From Arcanobacterium pluranimalium (GTDB taxonomy: Bacteria > Actinomycetota > Actinomycetes > Actinomycetales > Actinomycetaceae): 64,000 bases of DNA. The stretch lies in NCBI RefSeq assembly GCF_016907845.1, contig NZ_JAFBCS010000001.1, positions 1,178,001 through 1,242,000 of the forward strand, written 5' to 3'. The first letter of the stretch is position 1. Each line of letters begins with the position of its first letter. The position numbers and the translations under genes were made by a program. This document shows, in pieces, positions 17,423 to 25,970 of this stretch. A model generated the notes under the pieces. That model saw nothing but the letters and a program-made list of their open reading frames with translations. It searched no databases and had not been told where the DNA came from.

Positions 17423-18164
17423 TTTAGCTCACCCGAATGCCCACAAGCCAGCCTATGTGCGCGATCCGCGCGATGCAGCAGGAATAGACCCTGACGAAGT
17501 GAATGCGGCAAGCAACTTCTCTTTGCAAGCCGTCTTTCGCACGGCGAAACCGCTTCCGGCCGCTGAGCTTGATGATTTTGTGTCTGATCTGGAAACGGAT
17601 TTGGAGCGCACCGGTGTTGAGATTCGCGGCTGGTACGATATTGGCGGCTTCCGTGCCGATGCCGATTTGATGGTGTGGGCCTTGGCGGACTCCACCGAAA
17701 AATTGCAAAACGCGTATCATGCCATCACCCAATCGAATCTTGGTCGGCTTCTTGAACCGGTATGGTCTGCCATGGCTGCACATATTGCTGCGGAGTTTAA
17801 TCAGCGTCATTTACCTGCGTGTTTTGGTGGAGTGAAGCCGCGCCCATACGTGGCGATTTATCCCTTTAATCGATCGTGGGATTGGTATTATCTGCCTGCT
17901 ACTCGTCGCTCGGCAATGCTTCGCGAACACGGTATGAATGGACGCGATCATCTTGACGTGCAGATATCTACCTTGGCTGCGTTCGCCTTAGGCGATTACG
18001 AATGGACGATTGCTTTGGAAGCGGACTCAATTGATCGAATCATGAGTGTACTGCGTAAACAGCGTGAGGCAGAAGCTCGTCTCTATGTGCGTGACGATAC
18101 GCCGTTTTTCACCGGGCCGCGTGTGGAATTGAGGCAGTGGGCGAATAGACAGCCGCTCGACTGA
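17415..18164 (+). CDS. hemQ: Coproheme decarboxylase (HemQ/ChdC)
   Basis: Last enzyme of the coproporphyrin route: decarboxylates coproheme to heme b using peroxide. The 249-residue chlorite-dismutase-fold protein shows YVAIYPFNRSWDWYYLP (about 134-150), which carries the catalytic Tyr, and MLREHGMNGRDH (about 158-169), which carries the His near the heme. The ATG at 17415 overlaps the end of hemH. Its presence, together with HemY-type oxidase and no HemN/HemF here, supports the coproporphyrin rather than the protoporphyrin route. Confidence 0.95.
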   Translation: MSDLAHPNAHKPAYVRDPRDAAGIDPDEVNAASNFSLQAVFRTAKPLPAAELDDFVSDLETDLERTGVEIRGWYDIGGFRADADLMVWALADSTEKLQNAYHAITQSNLGRLLEPVWSAMAAHIAAEFNQRHLPACFGGVKPRPYVAIYPFNRSWDWYYLPATRRSAMLREHGMNGRDHLDVQISTLAAFALGDYEWTIALEADSIDRIMSVLRKQREAEARLYVRDDTPFFTGPRVELRQWANRQPLD

Positions 18165-18297
18165 GCGAATCTACCAGCGAAATCGCGGTATTTTTTCGAG
18201 AGAACGCGGCGATGAAGCGGGGCTGAGACCTCACTGATTCGCCTTGTATGAGCTGCCGGCATACCCTTATATAGTTGAATATTGTGGAAGGATGAGC

Positions 18298-19869
18298 GTG
18301 GCCGACATCATGCAAGCTTCGCCGTTGCTAACGGTGTTTTTGGTAGTTTCTCTCGGTGCAGCACTGGGGATTATCCCATTTGGGCCTATCAAACTTGGGG
18401 CAGCCGGTGCGCTGTTTATCGGCCTGTTCGTTGGCAATATCGTGCCTGAGCTGGGCGGGAAGTTGTCTCTGGTACAATCCCTCGGTTTGGGGCTTTTCGT
18501 TTACACCGTGGGTCTTTCAGCTGGTCAAACCTTTTTTGCTGATTTAAGACGCCAGGCGAAGCTGATGTTTGGGCTGGTGTTTGCGCTAGTGGTTGGGGCA
18601 GTGGCGACGATTTTCGGTGGAAAATTGCTCGGTGTTGCTCCAGATATGGCTGTTGGTGTTTTTGCTGGTTCGCTTACTACGACTCCGGCTCTAGCAGCGG
18701 CAACTCAAGCTACAGGTTCAAGCGTGCCGGGTGTGGGATACTCGCTGGGCTATCCCGTGGGCGTCGTGGTGGCTATCATCGCGGTCTCTATGGTGGTTTC
18801 ACGCCGCTGGCCAGCTAAGAATGACGTTGAGTCTTTTGCTGGTAAATCGCTGTTTGCAGGGACGGCCCTTGTGCGTGAGTCGGTGTCGGTGCGCTCGGTT
18901 CCTGGCTGGAAAGAGCAGCGGATTCGCATCTCTTATTTGGAACGTGCGGGCGTGACTCGCGTTTTCGTTCCGGGCGAAGAGCTGCTGCAAGATGACCGTA
19001 TCGTTATCGTCGGTATGAAAGACGACGTTGTCGCGGCGGCGAATGCTGTAGGCGAGTTTGTTGACGATCACCTTGCTGACAATCGTGCGAAAGTAGATTT
19101 TCGTTCTTTCGTGGTGTCATCTAAGGATATTGCAAGTAAAACTGTTGCGGCACTCAATATTACGGGTCGTTTTGGTGGCGTAATCACACGGATTCATCGC
19201 GGTGATTTGGAGCTGCTCGCCAAAGACAATTCGGTGATTGAGCTGGGAGATCGCTTGATGGTTGCTTTTCCACGTGAGGAGTATGACGCCGTTGAGCGCT
19301 TCTTTGGTAATTCGGAGCGGCAGATTTCCCAGATTGATGCGATTTCGATGGGACTGGGAATGGTGTTGGGGCTGCTCTTGGGCATGGTGGAGATTTCTTT
19401 GCCTAGCGGTGCTACTTTTAGTTTGGGTGCTGCGGCTGGTCCGCTCGTCGTGGGGACGATTCTCGGTGCTCTGCAAAAGACTGGGCCTTTGCTGTGGCAG
19501 ATGCCGCTAGCTGCAAATCAGACCATTCGCCAGCTCGGACTGCTGCTCTTTTTGGCAGCTGTTGGGATTGCCTCGGGTCCGGCGTTTGCTAAGACTGCGT
19601 TTACTGAAACGGGTCTGCGATCTTTGGCGCTGGCATTTATTGTGGCTGTGGTGGTTTTGCTGGTATCAATGCTGGTGGGACGCTTTTTGGGTGTTTCTGC
19701 TCAGCGCACGGCTGGTGCGATGGCTGGGGTGCTCGGGCAGCCTGCGGTGCTTGCTTTTGCAGCGAGTAAAGAGAACGACGAGCGTATTGAATCGGGGTAT
19801 GCCGCAATTTTCGCTCTCGGCATTACGGTGAAAATTATCCTAGTTACCGCGATTGTTGCATTTGCGTGA
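18298..19869 (+). CDS. AspT/YidE/YbjL-type transporter with two RCK_C (TrkA-C) domains
   Basis: A membrane protein of about 523 residues. Two blocks of five or six membrane segments (about 5-175 and 355-523) are each a YidE/YbjL duplication (AspT) domain. Between them are two soluble RCK_C domains (about 195-265 and 275-350, the second with IHRGDLELLAKDNSVIELGDRLMV). The family includes the aspartate:alanine exchanger AspT, but most members have no known substrate. GGAAGG (18286-18291) directly abuts ATG 18292 and is well spaced for GTG 18298, so the GTG is preferred. The gene follows the heme arm after 130 bp; a functional tie is not evident. Confidence 0.85.
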   Translation: MADIMQASPLLTVFLVVSLGAALGIIPFGPIKLGAAGALFIGLFVGNIVPELGGKLSLVQSLGLGLFVYTVGLSAGQTFFADLRRQAKLMFGLVFALVVGAVATIFGGKLLGVAPDMAVGVFAGSLTTTPALAAATQATGSSVPGVGYSLGYPVGVVVAIIAVSMVVSRRWPAKNDVESFAGKSLFAGTALVRESVSVRSVPGWKEQRIRISYLERAGVTRVFVPGEELLQDDRIVIVGMKDDVVAAANAVGEFVDDHLADNRAKVDFRSFVVSSKDIASKTVAALNITGRFGGVITRIHRGDLELLAKDNSVIELGDRLMVAFPREEYDAVERFFGNSERQISQIDAISMGLGMVLGLLLGMVEISLPSGATFSLGAAAGPLVVGTILGALQKTGPLLWQMPLAANQTIRQLGLLLFLAAVGIASGPAFAKTAFTETGLRSLALAFIVAVVVLLVSMLVGRFLGVSAQRTAGAMAGVLGQPAVLAFAASKENDERIESGYAAIFALGITVKIILVTAIVAFA

Positions 19870-20087
19870 CTTGACGATTTTTTGCGGGACATAGCCGATG
19901 AGCTGCGCTTTAATTCTGTTCATTTTGGCGTGAACAATGGTGCATTCTTGTGTGGAAGTGAGAGAAAAACGTGGCAAATTTGGCAACACGCAGCATAAAT
20001 TGGTGTTTAGCCTAGGTTTTCAGTTAGATTTCTAGGTAGCGACTCAAATCGAGTCCGAAAAAATATCGTTTATTCGAGAGGAAAGCA

Positions 20088-20369
20088 ATGTCCCTCAACC
20101 GTACTGAGCTTATTGCAAAGATTGCCGCTAAGGCAGAGATCACCAAGGCAGATGCTGACAAGGCAATCTCTGCTCTGCAGGCTGTGCTTGTTGATTCCCT
20201 CGCAAAGGGCGAAGCAGTGAAGATCACTGGTCTTATGTCCGTTGAGCGTACCGAGCGTGCAGCTCGCAAGGGTCGCAACCCACGCACTGGCGAAGAAATC
20301 GAGATCCCAGCAGGTTACGGCGTTAAGATCTCTGCTGGTTCCACCTTGAAGAAGGCTGTTACCAAGTGA
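20088..20369 (+). CDS. hup: HU family nucleoid-associated DNA-binding protein
   Basis: A 93-residue histone-like protein that bends and compacts DNA. MSLNRTELIAKIA is the usual N-terminus and the DNA-binding arm reads RKGRNPRTGEEIEIPAGYGVK (about 65-85). It lacks the lysine/alanine-rich tail of mycobacterial HupB. GAGAGGAAAGC lies just before the ATG. Codon use is strongly biased to C-ending codons, as expected for an abundant protein. A possible promoter is TTGGTG (20000-20005), 18 bp, TTAGAT (20024-20029). A strong palindromic terminator follows. Confidence 0.96.
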   Translation: MSLNRTELIAKIAAKAEITKADADKAISALQAVLVDSLAKGEAVKITGLMSVERTERAARKGRNPRTGEEIEIPAGYGVKISAGSTLKKAVTK

Positions 20370-20417
20370 TCTTGCTGTTCAGTTTTAACATGAACTGAAC
20401 ATCAACATTGACTAACT

Positions 20418-20459
20418 GAGGTGTGGCTCCGATTGGATATCCAATCGGAGCCACACCTC
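20418..20459. terminator. Perfect 42-nt palindrome after hup
   Basis: GAGGTGTGGCTCCGATTGG followed by GATATC-centred sequence and the exact complement (CCAATCGGAGCCACACCTC). It lies 48 bp after the HU stop and probably forms the terminator hairpin; only two T residues follow. Confidence 0.8.
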
Positions 20460-20824
20460 TTATGCTGGGTCTTGATCTCAGTCGAGGTCTAGGTTGGGAG
20501 GTGCCTATGCCGGGGCGTGTCTGAGCGGTGATCACGCCGAGCCTAAGTCGTTCCTAAGCCGTGGTCGGGTCTTCACCTGAGCCAAGCGCAATCCTAATCA
20601 AGTCATGCCAAAGCCGAGCCTCCGCCTCAGTCCATCCGAGTTTTGGGGCGCTTTTGGCAACATCTCGACATATATCGACTAGTTGCCAAAACCGCCCCAA
20701 AATTTTGCAAAAGTGAGCGATCCTAGGTCACGATTCTTCAACCTAAATAAGACATTTCTCTTGAGTAACGACAATTTGAAAGCCTAGAATTTTGAAAAGG
20801 CTCGCTTGAGTATTGGAGGAATCA
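20460..20824. other. 365-bp intergenic region without a gene
   Basis: It holds degenerate copies of GCCGAGCCT/CCTAAGTCG-like words (20530-20630), then the 62-bp palindrome at 20641-20702, then an AT-richer stretch that should carry the promoter of the next gene. No reading frame with a ribosome site was found. Confidence 0.6.
20641..20702. repeat. 62-bp near-perfect palindromic element (copy A of a dispersed family)
   Basis: The left arm TTTTGGGGCG-C-TTTTGGCAAC (20641-20661) pairs with GTTGCCAAAA-C-CGCCCCAAAA (20682-20702) with one mismatch in 21. The centre is TCGACATATATCGA (20665-20678), itself nearly palindromic. Related sequences lie near 35995-36050 and 48976-49036. There is no T-run, it is far from the preceding gene end and hup already has a hairpin, so this is not an ordinary terminator. 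Confidence 0.8.
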
Positions 20825-21022
20825 ATGGTGAGATATCGTCGTGTTCGAGATTTCGGAATCCTCATGACTCTTACTGGGATTTTGTTGCTGCTCTTTTCGA
20901 TTCAAGATTGGGCTACGCCGTGGAAAATAGCGGTGATTACTTTACTTCTCGGCATTGGAATCCTTGGTTATGCCTATCTATTCCTCAAAGGACGAGCTTT
21001 CGACGATGAAATTGATGAATGA
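20825..21022 (+). CDS. Small two-pass membrane protein, unknown function
   Basis: A 65-residue protein with GGAGGA (20815-20820) well placed before the ATG. A basic N-terminus (MVRYRRVRD) precedes two hydrophobic helices (about 11-28 and 34-53) with a short loop between, and an acidic end (FDDEIDE). I do not recognise a family. It overlaps the start of the next gene, so the two are probably translated together and may act together at the membrane. Confidence 0.65.
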   Translation: MVRYRRVRDFGILMTLTGILLLLFSIQDWATPWKIAVITLLLGIGILGYAYLFLKGRAFDDEIDE

Positions 21023-21782
21023 CAGCGATTGTAGGGAGCTATTTACCCAAGTTGGTTTGCAAGTGCAGGGCTGCTTTCCACGTAATACAAAGAATTCACG
21101 TAGAAGTACCGTTTTCCATATCAAACCGATCAACGACAACGTCTGGTGGCTTTGGCTAAAGATTTTCCATTCATCTTCCAAAGTAGGTTTCTCTATCCGT
21201 TGCCGTTATAAGGTACATGGTGCAGGCTACACATGTGTTGTGAAGATGTTCCACCGTGATGCTGGCAGCAAACAGCACTCGGCTCCGGGCACACAGCAAG
21301 TAACCGAACAATGCATGCGTGTATATGAAGAGCTAAATCATATTTTGTGGTGCATTGTGAACGAGCAAATCTATGTGCGCCGTGTAGACAAGAAGTTTTC
21401 TTTAGCTTTTCCAATGGCGCCTGGATCGGATAGCTTCGTTGTACAAACACGCACCTGGCGAAGCGTGTATGTCGATTTTTATCAGGATACATTCGAAGTT
21501 GTTGAAAGCGATCCGATGGAGTTGGGTTTTGAGCGGATTCTATTATTCAATCCGACGGAAGAAGACGTAGACGCTGGATCTGAGGTTGATCGTGATAGGA
21601 GCGCCGCCACATTCAAGAATGATGGTTTGCCCACGCCGCGGGCAGATCAAAAAAAGAAAGGATTTATTTTTGGCTCATATCGCCCAAAATCGTCAATCGC
21701 ATTAGAAATTTTCTTGTTCTTTTGGTTGCTGTTGTGGATGATCATCTTGAAACCTTTTGTTGCCACACCCTTTTCAATGTAG
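21006..21782 (+). CDS. Hypothetical protein with C-terminal membrane anchor
   Basis: About 258 residues with no family I recognise. The start is ATG 21006 or 21015; both overlap the end of the small membrane protein, implying coupling. The soluble part has a folded look (VGFSIRCRYKVHGAGYTC, QTRTWRSVYVDFYQDTF). A polar linker with KKK (about residue 215) precedes a single strong hydrophobic helix near the C-terminus (EIFLFFWLLLWMIILKPF). It is probably tail-anchored with the soluble domain in the cytosol. No catalytic motif is evident. Confidence 0.65.
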   Translation: MKLMNDSDCRELFTQVGLQVQGCFPRNTKNSRRSTVFHIKPINDNVWWLWLKIFHSSSKVGFSIRCRYKVHGAGYTCVVKMFHRDAGSKQHSAPGTQQVTEQCMRVYEELNHILWCIVNEQIYVRRVDKKFSLAFPMAPGSDSFVVQTRTWRSVYVDFYQDTFEVVESDPMELGFERILLFNPTEEDVDAGSEVDRDRSAATFKNDGLPTPRADQKKKGFIFGSYRPKSSIALEIFLFFWLLLWMIILKPFVATPFSM

Positions 21783-21875
21783 GACTGGTCGTGCGTCAAT
21801 GTGGGGTCGTCAATGTGGGATTGACCGCTCGCACGCCAGATGAATTTTTCAGATCCAACGCATTACACTTGAAGC

Positions 21876-22217
21876 ATGAGTATTGACGATCCGTATTCCG
21901 CTCCACAGAGTCCGGGTGCTCCGCAAGGTCCAGACGCTGCGCAATCGGCTGGCACCCAATTACTCGAACGCACGGAAGAGCAACAAAGCCCTGGCGATAA
22001 TGAGCGTTACGCCCATTACGTGCGTAAAGATCGGATCACTCAGTCAGCTGTTGAAGGCGGTCCTGTCGTTGCCCTATGTGGCAAAGTGTGGACGCCGATG
22101 CGTAACCCTGATCGATTCCCGGTATGCCCAACCTGCAAAGAGATATACAAGAATCTCAATGGTGGCGGATCCAACTCATGGCCATTTGGCCCCGACGCTC
22201 CAGGTGGTAGCCAGTGA
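21876..22217 (+). CDS. DUF3039 domain-containing protein
   Basis: A 113-residue actinobacterial protein. The first 45 residues are Pro/Gln/Ser/Gly-rich and probably disordered. Residues about 45-95 carry the DUF3039 core, ERYAHYVRKDRITQSAVEGG, then ALCGKVWTP and CPTCKEIY, whose cysteines could bind zinc. The function is not known. The stop overlaps the helicase start by 4 bp; this pairing is common in actinobacteria, so the two probably work together. Confidence 0.85.
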   Translation: MSIDDPYSAPQSPGAPQGPDAAQSAGTQLLERTEEQQSPGDNERYAHYVRKDRITQSAVEGGPVVALCGKVWTPMRNPDRFPVCPTCKEIYKNLNGGGSNSWPFGPDAPGGSQ

Positions 22218-23995
22218 GTGAGGCGGTAAAGCGCCACCACCAACCTCCACAATCAGTTTCAGTTTCCGCAGCCGAGAATCTCTCGCCGGCGTTCCCACAG
22301 CGTGCAGCGTGGGGAACTGCGGGTCACTTACGTGCGTGGCAGGCAGAAGCGCTCAATTTGTATTTGGAAAGCACTCCACGTGATTTTCTTGCAGTGGCAA
22401 CGCCTGGAGCTGGTAAAACCACCTTCGCGCTGCGAATCGCAACCGAACTAAAGTCGCGTGGCCTAGTTTCGGAAATTACTGTGGTTTGCCCTACTGAGCA
22501 CCTGAAATATCAGTGGGCCGAGGCTGCGGCGCGCGTCGGTTTACAACTCGACCCCGATTTTTCTAATTCTCAAATCGGCTTAGGCACCTCGTTCAACGGC
22601 GTGTGTCTAACCTACGCGCAGGTCGCTCGTGCCCCGATGTTCCACCGCCACCGCAGTTCGGCACAGTCCACGCTCGTTATTCTCGACGAAGTTCACCACG
22701 GCGGCGATAATCTATCGTGGGGCGATGCAATCCGGATTGCTTTTGACCCAGCTAAACACCGACTTTCGCTCACAGGCACGCCATTTCGTTCCGATACCGC
22801 GGCCATCCCGTTCGTTCAATACGAGCCAGATGGCGACGGCATCTACCGGTCTCGTTCCGATTACTCTTATGGCTATGCCGATGCTCTGCGCGACGGCGTC
22901 GTGCGTCCGGTGATGTTCATGTCGTATTCAGGGCAGATGCGCTGGAAGACGAAGCATGGCGACGTCGTCTCGGCCACGCTGGGTGAGCCCCTCACTAAAG
23001 ATATGACCGCTCAAGCGTGGCGTACTGCGCTTGATCCGGCAGGCGAGTGGATCCAGCAAGTGCTTGCGGCCGCAGACGAGCGTCTGAGCGTCGTGCGTCA
23101 GAGCGTTCCCGACGCCGGTGGCCTGGTTATCGCCACGGACCACAAGACGGCGCGTGCTTACGCCCAGATTCTTGCTGCGGTTTCAGGCGAGCAGCCTGCG
23201 GTTATTCTCTCTGACGATCCAACGGCTTCAGATAGGATTGCTGAGTTTTCTCAAGGTACTTCTCGCTGGATGGTTGCCGTACGCATGGTGTCCGAGGGGG
23301 TGGACGTACCGCGTCTTTGTGTGGGGGTCTATGCGACGTCGACGGCGACACCGCTGTTCTTTGCGCAGGCTATTGGTCGTTTTGTGCGTGCGAGGAAGCG
23401 TGGGGAGACGGCGTCGGTATTCTTGCCATCGGTAGAGAATCTGCTTGGGCTCGCCGGCGAACTAGAGGCTCAACGTGACCATGCATTACAGCATGACCAG
23501 CCGGAAGAAGGTTGGGACGACGCCTCCCTTGAGCAGGCCCAGCGTGAAGAACGCGCCTCAGATGAGCTAGAAGGCGTGGGCTTCCAGGCTCTTTCAGCTG
23601 ATGCCACGTTCGATCGAGTGGTCTATGACGGATCAGATTTTGGCATGTGGGCAGAAGTTGGCTCAGATGAAGAAGCGGACTTTCTTGGAATCCCTGGACT
23701 ATTAGAGCCTGAGGAAGTGACGGAGTTGTTGCGATCTCGTCAGGCTTCACAGGCCAAGCAAGGCAAGGCGGATCCGGCAAGCAAACCGATGCTTGATTCG
23801 CGAAAGCGCAGGCAAAAACGGCAAGAGCTGTCAAAATTGGTCTCTGCTTACGCCTCAAAAACAGGCCGCCCGCACGCCTTGATTCACACGGATCTGCGCA
23901 AGGCATGCGGCGGTCCTGAAGTGGCTCGCGCCTCACTTGAGGAAGTGGAAGCGCGGATCACGAAGCTGCAAAACTGGTTTGTGGGACGCAAGTAG
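22214..23995 (+). CDS. DEAD/DEAH box helicase (superfamily 2)
   Basis: A 593-residue ATPase with SF2 motifs: Walker A ATPGAGKTTFAL (about 62-73), Walker B LDEVHH (about 157-162), motif III LTGTPFRSD (about 190-198) and motif VI QAIGRFVRARKRGE (about 388-401). The C-terminal 150 residues are charged, with a basic patch (DSRKRRQKRQE). The substrate (DNA or RNA) is not evident; restriction-subunit-like helicases share this layout. The GTG start at 22214 overlaps the DUF3039 gene. The stop codon lies inside a perfect 19-bp tandem duplication. Confidence 0.88.
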   Translation: MSEAVKRHHQPPQSVSVSAAENLSPAFPQRAAWGTAGHLRAWQAEALNLYLESTPRDFLAVATPGAGKTTFALRIATELKSRGLVSEITVVCPTEHLKYQWAEAAARVGLQLDPDFSNSQIGLGTSFNGVCLTYAQVARAPMFHRHRSSAQSTLVILDEVHHGGDNLSWGDAIRIAFDPAKHRLSLTGTPFRSDTAAIPFVQYEPDGDGIYRSRSDYSYGYADALRDGVVRPVMFMSYSGQMRWKTKHGDVVSATLGEPLTKDMTAQAWRTALDPAGEWIQQVLAAADERLSVVRQSVPDAGGLVIATDHKTARAYAQILAAVSGEQPAVILSDDPTASDRIAEFSQGTSRWMVAVRMVSEGVDVPRLCVGVYATSTATPLFFAQAIGRFVRARKRGETASVFLPSVENLLGLAGELEAQRDHALQHDQPEEGWDDASLEQAQREERASDELEGVGFQALSADATFDRVVYDGSDFGMWAEVGSDEEADFLGIPGLLEPEEVTELLRSRQASQAKQGKADPASKPMLDSRKRRQKRQELSKLVSAYASKTGRPHALIHTDLRKACGGPEVARASLEEVEARITKLQNWFVGRK

Positions 23996-24024
23996 CTCAT
24001 CGAACCGCAAGTAGCTCATCGAAC
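23987..24024. repeat. Perfect 19-bp tandem duplication across the helicase stop codon
   Basis: CGCAAGTAGCTCATCGAAC occurs at 23987-24005 and again at 24006-24024. The first copy contains the TAG stop (23993-23995). Confidence 0.9.
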
Positions 24025-24032
24025 CAGTTGCA

Positions 24033-24082
24033 CCTGAGCGCACTGGTTACATTCCATCAAATCAGCAGTGCCTGAGCGCACT
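24033..24082. repeat. Direct repeat CCTGAGCGCACT downstream of the helicase
   Basis: CCTGAGCGCACT at 24033-24044 and 24071-24082, 38 bp apart, each followed by a related xGxTACAT sequence. It lies between two converging genes. Confidence 0.6.
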
Positions 24083-24144
24083 AGCTACATCACGTCAAGA
24101 TATTCGCCCAAACTAGCGATATCCCGTCACACTAGCCGTCAAAA

Positions 24145-25503
24145 TTAGTCGTCACCTTCGAAGATATCGATGAGCTTTGTTGGAATTCCAGGTTCCCCCT
24201 CGGACAATCGCCATGCGGCGTAAGGAAGCGCTGCCCGCGAATTGCGGTGGCGTTCAGCGGCAGCGGCAAGGGAATTAGCCTGCGTGTAGGTGGTGTTTAC
24301 GACGCCCTCTTTCACAAACTGCACCTGCAGTGGCCGCGCGTCGTGCTCGGCGAGATATGCAAGCCCCTGTTCCCAAGACTGCGCTGAAACAACGAGCTCA
24401 CCAGTTGCACGCCCGGTTTCATCGTGTGTGCGCCCTGCTACTTTCAAACCGCCGATGGATTGCTTGGCACTGGATTTTTTGGCCACTTCGTGCATGTTGC
24501 CGTGTGAATCTTCGCGCGCTACCAGCTTGTATACCATTTGCGCAGTGGGGTGGCCAGAGCCTGTTACAACTTTTGTTCCCACACCGTAAGAATCAACGGG
24601 CGCAGCATTGAGCGCAGCAATAGCGTATTCGTCAAGGTCAGAGGTTACGGTGATTTTGGTTGATGTGGCGCCAAGTTCGTCTAATTGCGCGCGCACTTGG
24701 AACGCCTGTGCCACCAAATCGCCAGAATCTAGGCGCACTGCCCCTAGTTCTCCACCTGCAGCGCGCGCTGCTTTCACCGCGCGTTCCACTCCGCGCGTCA
24801 CATCGTACGTATCGACTAAAAGTGTGGTGTTCGTGCCCATAGTTGCGATCTGAGCTGCGAAAGCGTCGTCTTCGGAATCGTGTACGAGCGTGAAAGAGTG
24901 TGCCGAGGTACCAATGGTGTGAATTCCGTAGGAGCGTCCAGCTTCGAGGTTCGAGGTGCCAGTGAAGCCTCCGACGACGCACGCCCTAGCAGCAGCGACG
25001 GCCGCCATTTCGTGGGTGCGCCGGGATCCCATTTCAAGACACGGACGGTCGTGAGCAGCGATAGTGATGCGCGATGCAGCTGTGGCTACTGCCGAATCAA
25101 AGTTCAAAATGGATAGGAGAACGGTTTCGAGCAGCACACATTCGGCGAAAGTGCCCGTCACAGTCATTACTGGAGAGTGTGGAAAGTAGCATTCGCCTTC
25201 TGGATAGCCATAAATATTGCCGGTGAACTGGTAGTTTTCTAGCCATGCTAGCGTTTCCTCCGACACAATACGCGTCTCGCGCAGATAGTCGATTTCTTCA
25301 CTCGAGAAGCGGAAGTTTTCAACTGCTTCGAGTGCACGTGCGGTGCCGGCCACAACTCCGTAGCGGCGATTTCCTGGAAGACGACGGCCAAACAGCTCAA
25401 AGACGGACTTCCGGTTCGCAGTTCCCGATTTGAGAGCGGAGTCAATCATCGTCAGTTCGTACATATCAGTGAGCAGCGCAGTGCTCATGTAAGAAGAATT
25501 CAT
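24145..25503 (-). CDS. pncB: Nicotinate phosphoribosyltransferase
   Basis: Joins nicotinate and PRPP to nicotinate mononucleotide in NAD salvage. The 452-residue protein starts with STALLTDMYELTM, the family N-terminus, and has GFTGTSN (about 173-179), HSFTLVHDSE with the catalytic His (about 197-206), VRLDSGDL and GVGTKVVTG. The first ATG (25503) or the ATG five codons later may be used; no strong ribosome site favours either. It is divergent from clpS. Confidence 0.94.
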   Translation of the reverse strand: MNSSYMSTALLTDMYELTMIDSALKSGTANRKSVFELFGRRLPGNRRYGVVAGTARALEAVENFRFSSEEIDYLRETRIVSEETLAWLENYQFTGNIYGYPEGECYFPHSPVMTVTGTFAECVLLETVLLSILNFDSAVATAASRITIAAHDRPCLEMGSRRTHEMAAVAAARACVVGGFTGTSNLEAGRSYGIHTIGTSAHSFTLVHDSEDDAFAAQIATMGTNTTLLVDTYDVTRGVERAVKAARAAGGELGAVRLDSGDLVAQAFQVRAQLDELGATSTKITVTSDLDEYAIAALNAAPVDSYGVGTKVVTGSGHPTAQMVYKLVAREDSHGNMHEVAKKSSAKQSIGGLKVAGRTHDETGRATGELVVSAQSWEQGLAYLAEHDARPLQVQFVKEGVVNTTYTQANSLAAAAERHRNSRAALPYAAWRLSEGEPGIPTKLIDIFEGDD

Positions 25504-25655
25504 AGTTTAACGTTAGCTGTGTGAGCAGATATTAGCCACATAAAATAGGTGAACGCCACAGAAACGTAGAATCACGTGGCATATTGCGGGTGTTGTTTTA
25601 GAATTTGAGAGTGTTTAGTTCATTCGCGTATGGAAATAATAATCATGAGGTACTG

Positions 25656-25970
25656 GTGAATAACCAGGAGCCTGAAACCATCGTGAGTGGAGACGCGCGT
25701 ACTAGCTCGGAGGGAAGCGCAGATCCTGCTTCGGGTTGGGTGACTGTGATTCACAATGATCCAGTGAATCTCATGAGTTATGTGCAGTGGGTGTTCGAAT
25801 CATATTTCGGTATGAGCCCTGACATTGCCCGAAAGAAGATGCTGCAAGTTCACCACCGTGGACGCAGCGTTGTTGCTGCTGGCGGCCGTGAACAGATGGA
25901 AAAAGACGCCCAGGCAATGCACGGTTTTGGTTTGTGGGCAACGATTGAACCGGAGATCAGCGCACCATGA
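25656..25970 (+). CDS. clpS: ATP-dependent Clp protease adaptor ClpS
   Basis: Adaptor that delivers N-degron substrates to ClpCP/ClpAP. The core VTVIHNDPVNLMSYVQWVF (about 30-48) holds the Asn-Asp pair that reads the substrate N-terminus, and KMLQVHHRGRSVVAAGGRE is also typical. GTG 25656 with TGAGG upstream is my choice; TTG 25605 or GTG 25611 in the same frame would add up to 17 residues. The end overlaps the DUF2017 gene by 4 bp. Confidence 0.93.
   Translation: MNNQEPETIVSGDARTSSEGSADPASGWVTVIHNDPVNLMSYVQWVFESYFGMSPDIARKKMLQVHHRGRSVVAAGGREQMEKDAQAMHGFGLWATIEPEISAP

Noticed and set aside
20641-20702. Palindrome A as a parS or dif site
   Set aside because: It does not match the parS core (TGTTTCACGTGAAACA) or the 28-bp dif layout, and at least three related copies lie in 30 kb.
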